Below, one piece after another: positions 1 to 7,743 of a DNA stretch of 51,749 bases. Source of the DNA: Pseudomonadota bacterium. GTDB lineage: Bacteria; Pseudomonadota; Alphaproteobacteria; Puniceispirillales; UBA1172. Under the pieces are notes generated by a model. That model saw only the letters and a list, made by a program, of their open reading frames with translations, had not been told where the DNA came from and ran no database searches. Position numbers and translations under genes: made by a program. Location: positions 1-51,749 of the forward strand of contig JAQCJL010000004.1 of the NCBI GenBank assembly GCA_027593125.1, in the 5' to 3' direction. Position 1 is the first letter of the stretch; every line of letters begins with the position of its first letter.

Positions 1-393
1 AGGTCTGTTGCCCAAGACCTTTGCTACATACTCACTATTCCGTCTAGCCGTTCGAACAAAGATACGGTCAGTGTTACCCTTGATGGAAAGGTACATATCC
101 ACTGCATCCAGCATAACAGGGGAGGTGTATTCCACATCATCTGTCTTCACGAGATGGATAGCAGGGATGTCCATTTGCTGTAGACGAAGACCAAGCCAAT
201 AGTCCTCAAGCCTCTGTGTCACTGACTGTGCCGCACGGACTGCACTAGCATATGATTTGGTCTTCAAGCTGAAGGACAATCTATCAGAAGCATAATGCTT
301 CTTCACATCATAGGGGACACGTCTAGTGTAATAGTAAACCCCATCTCTGTTGGACACATAACGAACATCAGAATTGTACATCAATCTGTACAT
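1..393 (-). CDS. Tyrosine recombinase/integrase, N-terminal part (cut by window edge)
   Basis: The minus strand is open from about 417 to the window edge; the C-terminal catalytic part lies outside. I chose ATG 393 because GAGGTG lies just upstream; ATG 417 and 381 are alternatives. The 131 visible residues contain SNRDGVYYYTRRVP followed by SFSLKTKSYASAVRAA, the pattern of the DUF6538-type N-terminal domain of phage-like integrases, and then a helical core-binding region ending in LGNRP. The active-site residues are not visible. AGA and AGG arginine codons are frequent, unlike the neighbouring genes, which fits foreign origin. It lies just downstream of the 3' end of tRNA-Gly, the usual place for an island integrase. 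The family call is fairly secure; whether the full gene is intact cannot be judged. Confidence 0.8.
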   Translation of the reverse strand, partial: MYRLMYNSDVRYVSNRDGVYYYTRRVPYDVKKHYASDRLSFSLKTKSYASAVRAAQSVTQRLEDYWLGLRLQQMDIPAIHLVKTDDVEYTSPVMLDAVDMYLSIKGNTDRIFVRTARRNSEYVAKVLGNRP

Positions 394-462
394 CACCACA
401 CCTCGCAGACATTGCATAATGCCTACAATTCAATGTGTTAGCACATAATATGATGAGATATA

Positions 463-537
463 TGGAGCGGGTGATGAGATTCGAACTCACGACCCTTACC
501 TTGGCAAGGTAATGCTCTACCCCTGAGCTACACCCGC
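463..537 (-). tRNA. tRNA-Gly (GCC anticodon)
   Basis: Read on the minus strand the sequence folds as a standard cloverleaf. The acceptor stem pairs GCGGGTG with CACCCGC, the D arm contains AGCTCAGGGGTAGAGC, the anticodon loop is CTTGCCAAG with anticodon GCC, and the T arm contains GTTCGAATC. The discriminator base is T and CCA is encoded (463-465). The gene is 75 nt with CCA, normal for tRNA-Gly. An integrase reads away from its 3' end, so the 3' half is the probable attachment core of an integrated element, with the tRNA rebuilt intact. Confidence 0.95.
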
Positions 538-550
538 ATCCGAGCCCTGC

Positions 551-578
551 AATATAATGCAAGTCGGGATGGACGCAA
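551..578 (-). promoter_or_regulatory. Possible promoter of tRNA-Gly
   Basis: On the minus strand a TATATT -10-like box (551-556) lies 16 bases downstream of TTGCGT (573-578), placing a start about 8 bases before the tRNA. The -35 match is weak, so this is only a candidate. Confidence 0.35.
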
Positions 579-666
579 GCGAAAAATGATCTGTCAGTAA
601 TGAGATGTCTTTGTCATGACTGATGGCTGTGATGTGACTCCACCAGAACAAGGTGATGACGGCGAT

Positions 667-1833
667 CTACGCATTCAATGCGGTGTGCAATCCAGTGATG
701 ATATAATCCTGTGTGGCGTCATCCAACCAAGCATGAAATGGCAATGCCAAAATACGATCACAAAGCTCGGCTGTTACCTCAAGGCCGCCTGTTTCAATAG
801 GATAAGCAGCATAGGGGGGATGTTGATGAATACCTTGGGTGTAATAAATCGCCGTCGGAATGCCTTTTTGTTTCAGTGCTGCTTGGATTGTGTTGCGATC
901 AGTCCCATTGGGCAGAAGCACACAATATTGCGCCCAGCTAGAGGTGGCGTCATTCGCTAATTTTTGTGGCGTAACAAGCCCAGCAAGCGCATCGTGATAA
1001 CGATCTGCAAGAACCTGCCTGCGCCGAAGCTCATCTGGAAATATTGCTAATTTTTCCAGCAATACTGCCGCTTGCATCGTGTCCATCCGTGCGGTCATAC
1101 CAATCCGATCATATTGATAACGGTTCTTGCCCATACCATGCACTCGGGCTGATTTGGTAATATCGGCTAAATCATCATCATCAGTGAAAACTGCACCACC
1201 ATCACCATAACAGCCAAGGGGTTTTGCAGGGAAAAAACTGGTGGCGGTCATTTTGGCCATCTGCCCAACCACCTTACCATCACGCTGTGCCCCTATTGAT
1301 TGGGCAGCATCATCAAGAACCCAAAGCCCATGGCTGTCCGCAAAATGATTAATCGTAACCATATCCGCGGCTTGACCAAAGAGCCCCACAGGGATAATGC
1401 CAACCACACGAATGCCTGCGGCTTGTGCCGCCGCCATCGCATCATCAAGCTTATGCGGATCGAGGGTAAAGGTTTCATGATCCACTTCTGCGAAAATGGG
1501 AACCGCGCCTAGGCACGGCATGACCTCAGCGCTGGCAGCGAAACTGAAACTTGGAACAATGACCCCATCGCCCGGCCGCAAGCCAAGTGCCATCAGGCAA
1601 AGCAACAGGGCATCGGTGCCGCTTGAGGTGCTGATGGCATGACGCGTTTTGGTAAATTGGGCTAATTTGGTTTCTAGCGCGGCGATCTCTGGTCCCATGA
1701 TATATTGGCCATGGTTCAACACCTTTTGCAGGGCCTCATCAACCTGTGGGCGAATGTGTGCTTGCTGTGCCGCGAGATCAATAAAGGGGATCATATTTTC
1801 AGCGGAATAATGTGGCGACGATGTTGTGGTCAT
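667..1833 (-). CDS. DegT/DnrJ/EryC1 family PLP aminotransferase, WbpE-like
   Basis: A 388-residue sugar aminotransferase of fold type I. It transfers an amino group to a nucleotide-linked keto-sugar during surface polysaccharide synthesis. The PLP lysine is about K204 in SFFPAKPLGCYGDGGA, the PLP-contacting DDAAQS lies near 174-179, and GTDALLL near 72 is the cofactor phosphate region. The start IPFIDLAAQQ and the motif RMDTMQAAVLLEKL resemble the WbpE/WlbC branch, which makes 3-amino sugars of the 2,3-diamino uronic acid type. GGAAAG precedes the ATG. It is the second gene after the oxidoreductase at 1879-2877 (45-bp gap), which would supply its 3-keto substrate. The exact sugar is inferred from family resemblance. 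Confidence 0.85.
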   Translation of the reverse strand: MTTTSSPHYSAENMIPFIDLAAQQAHIRPQVDEALQKVLNHGQYIMGPEIAALETKLAQFTKTRHAISTSSGTDALLLCLMALGLRPGDGVIVPSFSFAASAEVMPCLGAVPIFAEVDHETFTLDPHKLDDAMAAAQAAGIRVVGIIPVGLFGQAADMVTINHFADSHGLWVLDDAAQSIGAQRDGKVVGQMAKMTATSFFPAKPLGCYGDGGAVFTDDDDLADITKSARVHGMGKNRYQYDRIGMTARMDTMQAAVLLEKLAIFPDELRRRQVLADRYHDALAGLVTPQKLANDATSSWAQYCVLLPNGTDRNTIQAALKQKGIPTAIYYTQGIHQHPPYAAYPIETGGLEVTAELCDRILALPFHAWLDDATQDYIITGLHTALNA

Positions 1834-1878
1834 AATGCTTTCCTTAAACGGTCATTCCCTGGTGCGGTTCTATGGATA

Positions 1879-2877
1879 CTAATGATGGTTGGATAGTTTT
1901 TGGCTGGCATGCTTTTTCATCTGATCCAGTAACCTTTGGACATATAGGGCTTCGGTCAGATCTGTTGGTGCTGGCTGGTTTGTTTTCACCATATTTATAA
2001 AGGCCTGCATTTCGTCTTTTAGCGGCTCCGACGGCGGCAATGGTATCGGTTCTGGCTCGCCGCATTCAAGATTGGGGGTATGCTTATCTCTTAGGATACG
2101 CATGGGATAGCGCGTCAATTTGCTTTCCCAAGGTTTGGTGTCATCAAACACCAATGAGGCTTCATCACCAACAATGGTCAAATTATGCACTTTGACGGGG
2201 TTCATCCAATTGGCCTGAATGGTAGCTGATACCCCATTAGCAAAACCAATTTGTGCTGTGACGATATCATCAATCCCAGGCGTAATATGGCTAATCATAT
2301 GGCAGGACACATGCTGTGCCTCCGCCCCTTTGACCAGATGATAGATCATCGCCAAATCATGTGGACAAAGATCAAAAAGCGCAGATTCCGTGGCGCGCAC
2401 CCGACCTGCAGCAAGCCGACTAGCACGGATATGCCGCATCTTTCCAATCTGGCCTTGTTCAACCGCCTTTGCACAGGCAATAAACGCCGAATGATAACGT
2501 AGCAAATGCCCAAGCATAACCTGCCGGTTAGCGGCACCAGCAGCTTTGGCAATGGCTTCCGCATCTGCCAAAGTCAGGGCCAAAGGCTTTTCGATATAAA
2601 TGTGTTTTCCCGCCTCTAGCGTAGCGACCGCCAAATCATGATGGCTAGGGGCTGGTGTCGCCAGCGCAACCCCATCGATATCAGAGTTTGCCAGAATATC
2701 GTCAAAGGACATCACTGCCACCCCATGCTGATCGGCAATATGCTTGGCGCGGTCTGGCTCGCTATCGCAGATGCCAGCAAGAACCCCCAAATGCGCAAGA
2801 TTGCGAGCAATATTTTGCCCCCACATTCCTGTGCCGATGAGGGCAATAACAGGCTTATCATTGGGTTGTTTAGACAT
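1879..2877 (-). CDS. Gfo/Idh/MocA family NAD(P)-dependent oxidoreductase
   Basis: A 332-residue dehydrogenase. The N-terminal Rossmann fold carries ALIGTGMWGQN (about 12-22), and the family signature EKP lies at about 96-98 in YIEKPLALT. The C-terminal half is the mixed alpha/beta domain typical of the family. I start at ATG 2877 (MSKQPNDK), because residues further upstream would precede the Rossmann strand without any family counterpart. Pairing with a WbpE-like aminotransferase suggests a WbpB/WlbA-like role, oxidising the 3-position of a UDP-sugar acid before transamination. The acetyltransferase and glycosyltransferases expected for the whole pathway are not nearby, so the final product is unknown. 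Confidence 0.82.
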   Translation of the reverse strand: MSKQPNDKPVIALIGTGMWGQNIARNLAHLGVLAGICDSEPDRAKHIADQHGVAVMSFDDILANSDIDGVALATPAPSHHDLAVATLEAGKHIYIEKPLALTLADAEAIAKAAGAANRQVMLGHLLRYHSAFIACAKAVEQGQIGKMRHIRASRLAAGRVRATESALFDLCPHDLAMIYHLVKGAEAQHVSCHMISHITPGIDDIVTAQIGFANGVSATIQANWMNPVKVHNLTIVGDEASLVFDDTKPWESKLTRYPMRILRDKHTPNLECGEPEPIPLPPSEPLKDEMQAFINMVKTNQPAPTDLTEALYVQRLLDQMKKHASQKLSNHH

Positions 2878-3108
2878 GGTGTATTCAGCTTTCACAATCT
2901 TTACCATTGCTATCACGCAACTTTGGCGCGTGGTCAATCGTTGCATTTTGTTATATTCCGTGAATCCGATGGGAATAATGGTAATCTGTGCGACAAACCG
3001 CCACAAAGGCGGTGGCGCAATCCGTTGTTAATATTTCACAATTCGCAATATTTAAATCCAATACGCTAATATTGATCCCTTGAACGCTCTGCAAGTTAGG
3101 ACCCTAAT

Positions 3109-3624
3109 ATGACAGCCCCTTTGCCTTATCATCCCAATGATCTGATGGCTGTGCTAGAAGAATTGGGTATCGTCGTCGCGAAGTTTTCTCATCCGCCGTT
3201 GAGGACAGTTGAAGATTCCCAAGCATACCGCCAAGGGATGCAGGGTGGCCATGCCAAAAACCTTTATCTGCGTGATCGGAAAAAGCGCAATTACCTTGTT
3301 GTTGCTGAAGAAACCCAACCGATTGATCTTAAAGTGTTGGCAACAGCAATGGAAGCCGATCGGCTGACCTTCGGTAGTCCAGACCGCTTGATGCAGTATT
3401 TGGGCGTGATACCAGGGGCGGTGACGCCATTTTCAGTGATTAATGATCAGGCAGGTGAGGTGACGGTTTTTCTCGATGAAACCCTAGCTAATATGGAAAA
3501 GGCTAATTTTCATCCGCTTGTAAATGATCAAACGGTGACCATTGCAATATCAGATTTGATGCGATTTTTCTCCTACACCGGGCATTCGGTGACCATTCTG
3601 CCTCTTCAGAAATTAATGAAATAA
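3109..3624 (+). CDS. proX: Prolyl-tRNA editing protein ProX (YbaK/EbsC domain)
   Basis: A 171-residue free-standing editing domain. Proteins of this type hydrolyse alanine wrongly attached to tRNA(Pro) (ProXp-ala, also called PrdX). The motifs HPPLRTVEDS (about 29-38), KNLYLRDRKKRNYLVV, the nearby lysine in DLKVLA and the glycine-rich LGVIPGAVTPF are all in family order. Many alphaproteobacterial prolyl-tRNA synthetases lack the INS editing domain and depend on this protein in trans. It is transcribed away from the sugar cassette across a 231-bp divergent spacer and probably has its own promoter there; I see no convincing box in that spacer. Confidence 0.88.
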   Translation: MTAPLPYHPNDLMAVLEELGIVVAKFSHPPLRTVEDSQAYRQGMQGGHAKNLYLRDRKKRNYLVVAEETQPIDLKVLATAMEADRLTFGSPDRLMQYLGVIPGAVTPFSVINDQAGEVTVFLDETLANMEKANFHPLVNDQTVTIAISDLMRFFSYTGHSVTILPLQKLMK

Positions 3625-3683
3625 TTCTTGTGTTTAATGACTTGTCATTCTGAAAAGAAATACTATTTTAAAATTAAGGCCGG

Positions 3684-3689
3684 TATAAT
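3684..3689 (+). promoter_or_regulatory. Possible -10 box upstream of cnoX
   Basis: A perfect TATAAT lies 48 bases before the cnoX start in an AT-rich spacer. No good -35 match lies 16-18 bases upstream, so the promoter call is tentative. Confidence 0.35.
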
Positions 3690-3736
3690 AATAAGTTCTT
3701 TTCCGGAAAATTAAGTCAATTTACATTTGGTAGAAC

Positions 3737-4648
3737 ATGGTTTCTTTAGATAAAGCCAATAATAGAGATATTTCTGGAATGGGTGTTGATGTCACAACCT
3801 CAACATTCATGAGTGAGGTTGTCGAAGCCTCACAACACCAGCCTGTTATCGTGGATTTCTGGGCGCCATGGTGTGGTCCTTGCAAACAGATGATGCCAGC
3901 TTTAGAAAAAGTAGTGGCCTCAACGCATGGCAAAGTGAAGCTAGCCAAAGTTAACATTGATGAAAATCAGGACATTGCCCAACAGCTTCGGGTGCAATCG
4001 GTGCCGACAGTATATGTGTTTGTCAATGGGCAACCAGTAGATGGGTTTGTTGGCGCAAAACCAGAATCCGAATTGCAGGCCTTAGTTAATCAATTAGTGG
4101 ATCAGTCAGCAGATGGCGGCTCACCTCAAAGCTACCTTGAAGAGGCAGAACAGGCCATTGCGGCAAAAGATTTCAGCGCTGCCATCGGGGCTTTTCAGAT
4201 GGTACTTCAGATGGAAGAAACCAATGAGGTTGCGATTGCAGGATTGCTCAGGTGTTTAATTGGGCTCAATGATCTTGAAGGCGCGCGTCAAATGTTGGAC
4301 AGCCTCTCTGAGGAATTAACATCCACTGCTGCCATTGAAGAAGTAGCAAAGCGCCTTACCTTTGCTGAGAAAGCTGCTGAACATGCTGGCGCATTATCAG
4401 AATTACAGGCCGCCGTTGATGCAGAGCCTGAAAATATGCAGAAACGCTATGACCTTGCCATGGCCCAATTTGGGGCAGGAATGTCAGAAGAAGCCATCAA
4501 TCATTTGTTGGATATGATAAGAAAAAATAGAAACTGGAATGGAGATGCGGCACGTCTCCAGTTGCTTGAAATATTTGCTGCATTGGGGCCAACCGCCCCT
4601 GAAGTCAAGGAAGGTCGAAAACAACTTTCATCACTTCTGTTTTCGTGA
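3737..4648 (+). CDS. cnoX: CnoX/YbbN-type chaperedoxin (thioredoxin plus TPR-like domain)
   Basis: A 303-residue protein. The thioredoxin domain spans about 20-125 with the complete active site WAPWCGPCK (C46, C49) and the cis-proline region VQSVPTVYVF. A helical tetratricopeptide-like domain follows to the C terminus, ending in the family-typical LSSLLFS. In E. coli CnoX the thioredoxin site has lost its first cysteine; here both are present, so redox activity as well as holdase function is plausible. Known members protect proteins from oxidation and hand them to GroEL. No strong Shine-Dalgarno precedes ATG 3737; ATG 3779 is a possible alternative start. The next gene starts 47 bp downstream. 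Confidence 0.88.
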   Translation: MVSLDKANNRDISGMGVDVTTSTFMSEVVEASQHQPVIVDFWAPWCGPCKQMMPALEKVVASTHGKVKLAKVNIDENQDIAQQLRVQSVPTVYVFVNGQPVDGFVGAKPESELQALVNQLVDQSADGGSPQSYLEEAEQAIAAKDFSAAIGAFQMVLQMEETNEVAIAGLLRCLIGLNDLEGARQMLDSLSEELTSTAAIEEVAKRLTFAEKAAEHAGALSELQAAVDAEPENMQKRYDLAMAQFGAGMSEEAINHLLDMIRKNRNWNGDAARLQLLEIFAALGPTAPEVKEGRKQLSSLLFS

Positions 4649-4695
4649 AGACGTTTTAAAAGTTTAACAAGTCCATCCCATGGAAGGATAATAAC

Positions 4696-5373
4696 ATGAA
4701 ACGGAATTCGCTTGATCCTAATCTTGAGGATTTACCGGGCCTAATCCCAATATTTCCTCTTGATGGCGCTTTGCTCCTTCCCGGGGGCAGGTTGCCACTT
4801 AATATCTTTGAGCCGCGGTATCTTTCAATGATATCTGATGCGCTATCAACCCCGCACCGTTTGATTGGTATGATTCAAACAAACTCCAGCACGACCCAAG
4901 ATGAAATGTCACCGATGTTGTATTCTGTTGGCTGTGCTGGACGTATTTCGAGTTTTGAAGAAACCTTAGATGGCCGCTATCTTATCTCGCTTGATGGTAT
5001 GATCCGATTTAAAGTGACTGCCGAAGCAGAGGGGCGGTCTGATTATCGGCAATGCCATGTTGATTATCGTACATATTCTGATGATCTCCATGTTAGCGAG
5101 AAGTCATTTGATCGAAGCCGGTTGATGGTGGTGTTAAAGCGGTATTTCAGCATGAAAGGGTTTTCAGCAGATTGGGAATCGATTGAGGCCTGTGCGGATG
5201 AAAAACTCATCACAACTCTTTCTATGATTTGCCCTTTGCCTGTGGCAGAAAAACAAATGCTTCTGGAATCACTGGATGTTCCTTCCCGAGGCGAAATGTT
5301 GACGACTATGCTGGAAATGGAAATCCAGATGCAGTCGTCCAATAATAAACAACAAGGCCATGTCAGACACTGA
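4696..5373 (+). CDS. LON substrate-binding domain protein (Lon N-terminal-like)
   Basis: A 225-residue protein consisting only of the LON-SB domain: [29 protein letters not shown] is abbreviated here to its landmarks IFPL (about 18-21) and NIFEPRY (about 36-42), followed by [11 protein letters not shown] and [10 protein letters not shown]. There is no AAA+ or protease domain, so it cannot itself degrade proteins. Such stand-alone proteins are common in alphaproteobacteria next to cnoX, and their function is not established. GGAAGG lies before the start, and its end overlaps the next gene by 14 bp. Confidence 0.85.
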   Translation: MKRNSLDPNLEDLPGLIPIFPLDGALLLPGGRLPLNIFEPRYLSMISDALSTPHRLIGMIQTNSSTTQDEMSPMLYSVGCAGRISSFEETLDGRYLISLDGMIRFKVTAEAEGRSDYRQCHVDYRTYSDDLHVSEKSFDRSRLMVVLKRYFSMKGFSADWESIEACADEKLITTLSMICPLPVAEKQMLLESLDVPSRGEMLTTMLEMEIQMQSSNNKQQGHVRH

Positions 5374-5560
5374 AAACACATCACGTAAACTTGATCCCGC
5401 TCTCTTGGAAGTGCTGGTCTGTCCAGTTTGCCATGGGCCGTTGACTTATGATCAGGTTAATCATGAATTGATTAGCGAGCAAAGTGGTCTTGCTTATCCG
5501 GTTCGTGATGGCATCCCGATTATGCTGGTAGATCAGGCGCGTCGGCTGGATGGGGCATGA
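5360..5560 (+). CDS. Trm112 family small zinc-ribbon-like protein (YcaR type)
   Basis: A 66-residue protein with [18 protein letters not shown] (about 12-29) and [12 protein letters not shown], both hallmarks of the Trm112/UPF0434 family. Only one CPxC pair is present. The second cysteine position of many members is replaced (ELISEQSG), so stable zinc binding is uncertain. Eukaryotic Trm112 activates methyltransferases; the role of the bacterial forms is less clear. It is translationally coupled on both sides: its start lies inside the LonSB gene and its stop overlaps the next start by 4 bp. Confidence 0.85.
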   Translation: MSDTENTSRKLDPALLEVLVCPVCHGPLTYDQVNHELISEQSGLAYPVRDGIPIMLVDQARRLDGA

Positions 5561-5919
5561 TGATAAGCCAAGCTTGGCCATCGGAAATCCAACTATCACA
5601 AGACAAAAGGTTGCTGAGTGTCCGTTTTGATGACGGGCTTAGCGCTGAGCTTCCGGCCGAACTTTTGCGCGTGGAATCCCCATCAGCTGAGGTTCAGGGG
5701 CATGGTAGTGGTCAAAAGAAAACCCCAGCTGGAAAACAAAAAGTCACTATCACCGCAATCGAAACCGTTGGACAATATGCTGTTCGCCTCGTCTTTGATG
5801 ATGGTCATAACACAGGGATTTATTCATGGGAGGTTCTCTATCGGTTTGCCACCGATCACGAACACATGATGGGCAATTATCTTGACCGCCTCAAAGAACA
5901 AGGGCTTAGCCGTGATTAA
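5557..5919 (+). CDS. DUF971 domain protein
   Basis: A 120-residue protein with [21 protein letters not shown] and a later [20 protein letters not shown], of which FDDG, H and GIYSW are the recognisable DUF971 landmarks. The domain also occurs in gamma-butyrobetaine dioxygenase-like proteins and in some Fe-S carrier-associated proteins; the function of the isolated form is not known. It starts by a 4-bp overlap with the Trm112-like gene. Its last 14 bp overlap, tail to tail, with the UbiH-type gene on the other strand. Confidence 0.8.
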   Translation: MMISQAWPSEIQLSQDKRLLSVRFDDGLSAELPAELLRVESPSAEVQGHGSGQKKTPAGKQKVTITAIETVGQYAVRLVFDDGHNTGIYSWEVLYRFATDHEHMMGNYLDRLKEQGLSRD

Positions 5920-7141
5920 ACCACCTGCCACTGGCAAGTTTTTCTGCTAAGGCCTTAACAGGGCGAAGATTAGCCACTGCCATCCCCATTCCTGCCAATC
6001 GCCGCCGCCGCTTTCCAAAAGAAAACAGCATATTCAATCCATCTGTTGCCATGGTCATCATCGTGACTTCAGGCCATCGGCGCATAGCATAGGTTTTAAG
6101 CACATTGGCGCCGCCCATATCTGCCCCTGTATTTCCAGCGGCATTGATCACATCCATAAGGGTCATGATATCCCCAAGCGCCAGATTATAGCCTTGACCC
6201 GCCAGAGGGTTGATCGCATGACTAGCATCACCAAGCAACGCTAAACGCGTTGCCACAGGCCAAACGGCGTGTTGCGGAATAATGGGGAAAGCTTGTTTTG
6301 GGCTGGCTAGGCGTAATCCGCCAAACACCTTTCCACTAGCATCATCAAGAGCCATGGCAAAGCGGTCATCATCTGCTTCCATCAGTTGCGCGGCGTCTTC
6401 GGTTTTCATGCTCCAGACGAGTGAGGCGAGATGCGGTTCAGGCATTGGCATCAGAGCCATAGGCCCGCCAGGTAAGAATTTTTGCCATGCTATATTCTGA
6501 TGCGGCGCATCTAAGGAAAGGATTGCCACAATAGCGGTCTGATGCAGATTACGGGTAATAACCCGAATGGATGCCGCTTGGCGCAAAACGCTGTTTCTGC
6601 CATCAGCGGCAAGGATCAACCCTGCAGGAATAGATTCCCCCTGATCGGTGATCAGATTGGCAGCGCTATGACCAAAGATAGGGTGCTGAGGTTTGTAGTC
6701 AGTGATACGGGCAGTGGTGTGTGTAATCAATGGTGATGCTTCCACCAAAGCGTGTAAAGCCATGTTCAGATCACGGTTTCTGACCACCCAAGCCAATGGG
6801 CCGGTTTCAGGTTTATCCCAGTTAATCACCGCGTCTAACGGTTTTTCACGAGGGGTATCATCAGTAACCAAAATGCGGTCAATATGAGCCAATTTTTCTG
6901 CCAAAGGGGCATCGCCTGTAATGGTGTCCATCACCCCTAGGGATTTAAGAAACCCATACGCCACTGGGTTAATCGTGGTTGTGCGAAGCGCATCAACGCT
7001 TTCCTCATCATGGTGATAGAGCTGGACAGCATAACCATGATCTGCCAGAGCTAACGCCGCGGCATAACCGGTTAACCCGCCACCAACCACATGAATGCCA
7101 TGCTTGCCTGATGCGAGAGAATGTTTAGACGCGGCCGTCAT
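5906..7141 (-). CDS. UbiH/Coq6 family FAD-dependent monooxygenase
   Basis: A 411-residue flavoprotein hydroxylase. The dinucleotide fold HVVGGGLTGYAAALAL is at about 17-32, the DG motif LAADGRNSVLRQ at about 178-189, and the second FAD motif GDASHAINPLAGQGYNLALG at about 304-323. The fold and the GDASH region match ubiquinone ring hydroxylases (UbiH, UbiF, UbiL). Which ring position it hydroxylates cannot be told from the sequence, so no gene symbol is given. It starts by a 4-bp ATGA overlap with the end of gmhB upstream and converges on the DUF971 gene with a 14-bp overlap. Confidence 0.82.
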   Translation of the reverse strand: MTAASKHSLASGKHGIHVVGGGLTGYAAALALADHGYAVQLYHHDEESVDALRTTTINPVAYGFLKSLGVMDTITGDAPLAEKLAHIDRILVTDDTPREKPLDAVINWDKPETGPLAWVVRNRDLNMALHALVEASPLITHTTARITDYKPQHPIFGHSAANLITDQGESIPAGLILAADGRNSVLRQAASIRVITRNLHQTAIVAILSLDAPHQNIAWQKFLPGGPMALMPMPEPHLASLVWSMKTEDAAQLMEADDDRFAMALDDASGKVFGGLRLASPKQAFPIIPQHAVWPVATRLALLGDASHAINPLAGQGYNLALGDIMTLMDVINAAGNTGADMGGANVLKTYAMRRWPEVTMMTMATDGLNMLFSFGKRRRRLAGMGMAVANLRPVKALAEKLASGRWFNHG

Positions 7142-7671
7142 GAGTAGGACTCATCAGTGCGGCTAAGTTGCTTGACGGCCTCCATCATTATGGGCAAAAG
7201 GCTGCCACCAGAATAGAGAATGCCATGGCACCCTGCGGCGCTTGCCGCCGCCATATCGGTGTCACGGTCACCAATCATCACGCTTCGGCTAAGATCAATC
7301 TGATGGCGATTTGCTAAATCAAGGATCATCCCCGGTTTTGGCTTGCGGCAGGAACAATCCCTCATTTCGGGATCAATAGCCTTGGGATGATGCGAGCAGA
7401 TAGCAATATCCATAATCTGGCCACCTTTTGCGGTAATACATTCACACATATGGGTATGAAAACGATGAACGGCCGCTATATCAAAATAACCAAGTCCGAT
7501 ACCGCCCTGATTGGTCACGACAAAAATGGGGAAACCGGACTGATGGGCGAACTTGATCGCATCGGCAGCATCTGGCATAAAGTCAAAATCCTCTACCCGA
7601 TGTGGGTAGCCATGATCAATGTTGATAACACCATCACGATCCAAAAAGAGAGCAGGGCGAGGCTGAGGCAT
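7138..7671 (-). CDS. gmhB: D-glycero-beta-D-manno-heptose 1,7-bisphosphate 7-phosphatase
   Basis: A 177-residue HAD-family phosphatase. The nucleophile motif is FLDRDGVIN (D10, D12), motif II is VVTNQGGIG, and motif III is MIGDRDTD. A Cys/His zinc loop, CSHHPKAIDPEMRDCSC, is typical of GmhB. The enzyme removes the 7-phosphate in ADP-heptose synthesis for the LPS inner core. Histidinol-phosphate phosphatase is the nearest alternative in this subfamily, but no histidine genes are nearby. It is the first gene of a minus-strand pair and reads divergently from ftsK over only 72 bp. Confidence 0.83.
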   Translation of the reverse strand: MPQPRPALFLDRDGVINIDHGYPHRVEDFDFMPDAADAIKFAHQSGFPIFVVTNQGGIGLGYFDIAAVHRFHTHMCECITAKGGQIMDIAICSHHPKAIDPEMRDCSCRKPKPGMILDLANRHQIDLSRSVMIGDRDTDMAAASAAGCHGILYSGGSLLPIMMEAVKQLSRTDESYS

Positions 7672-7743
7672 AACGCTAAACTAACCGGGATCAGCCCTAA
7701 ATTTCAATAGCAATATCAAAGCAAGATAAGGTAACATGGCTTC

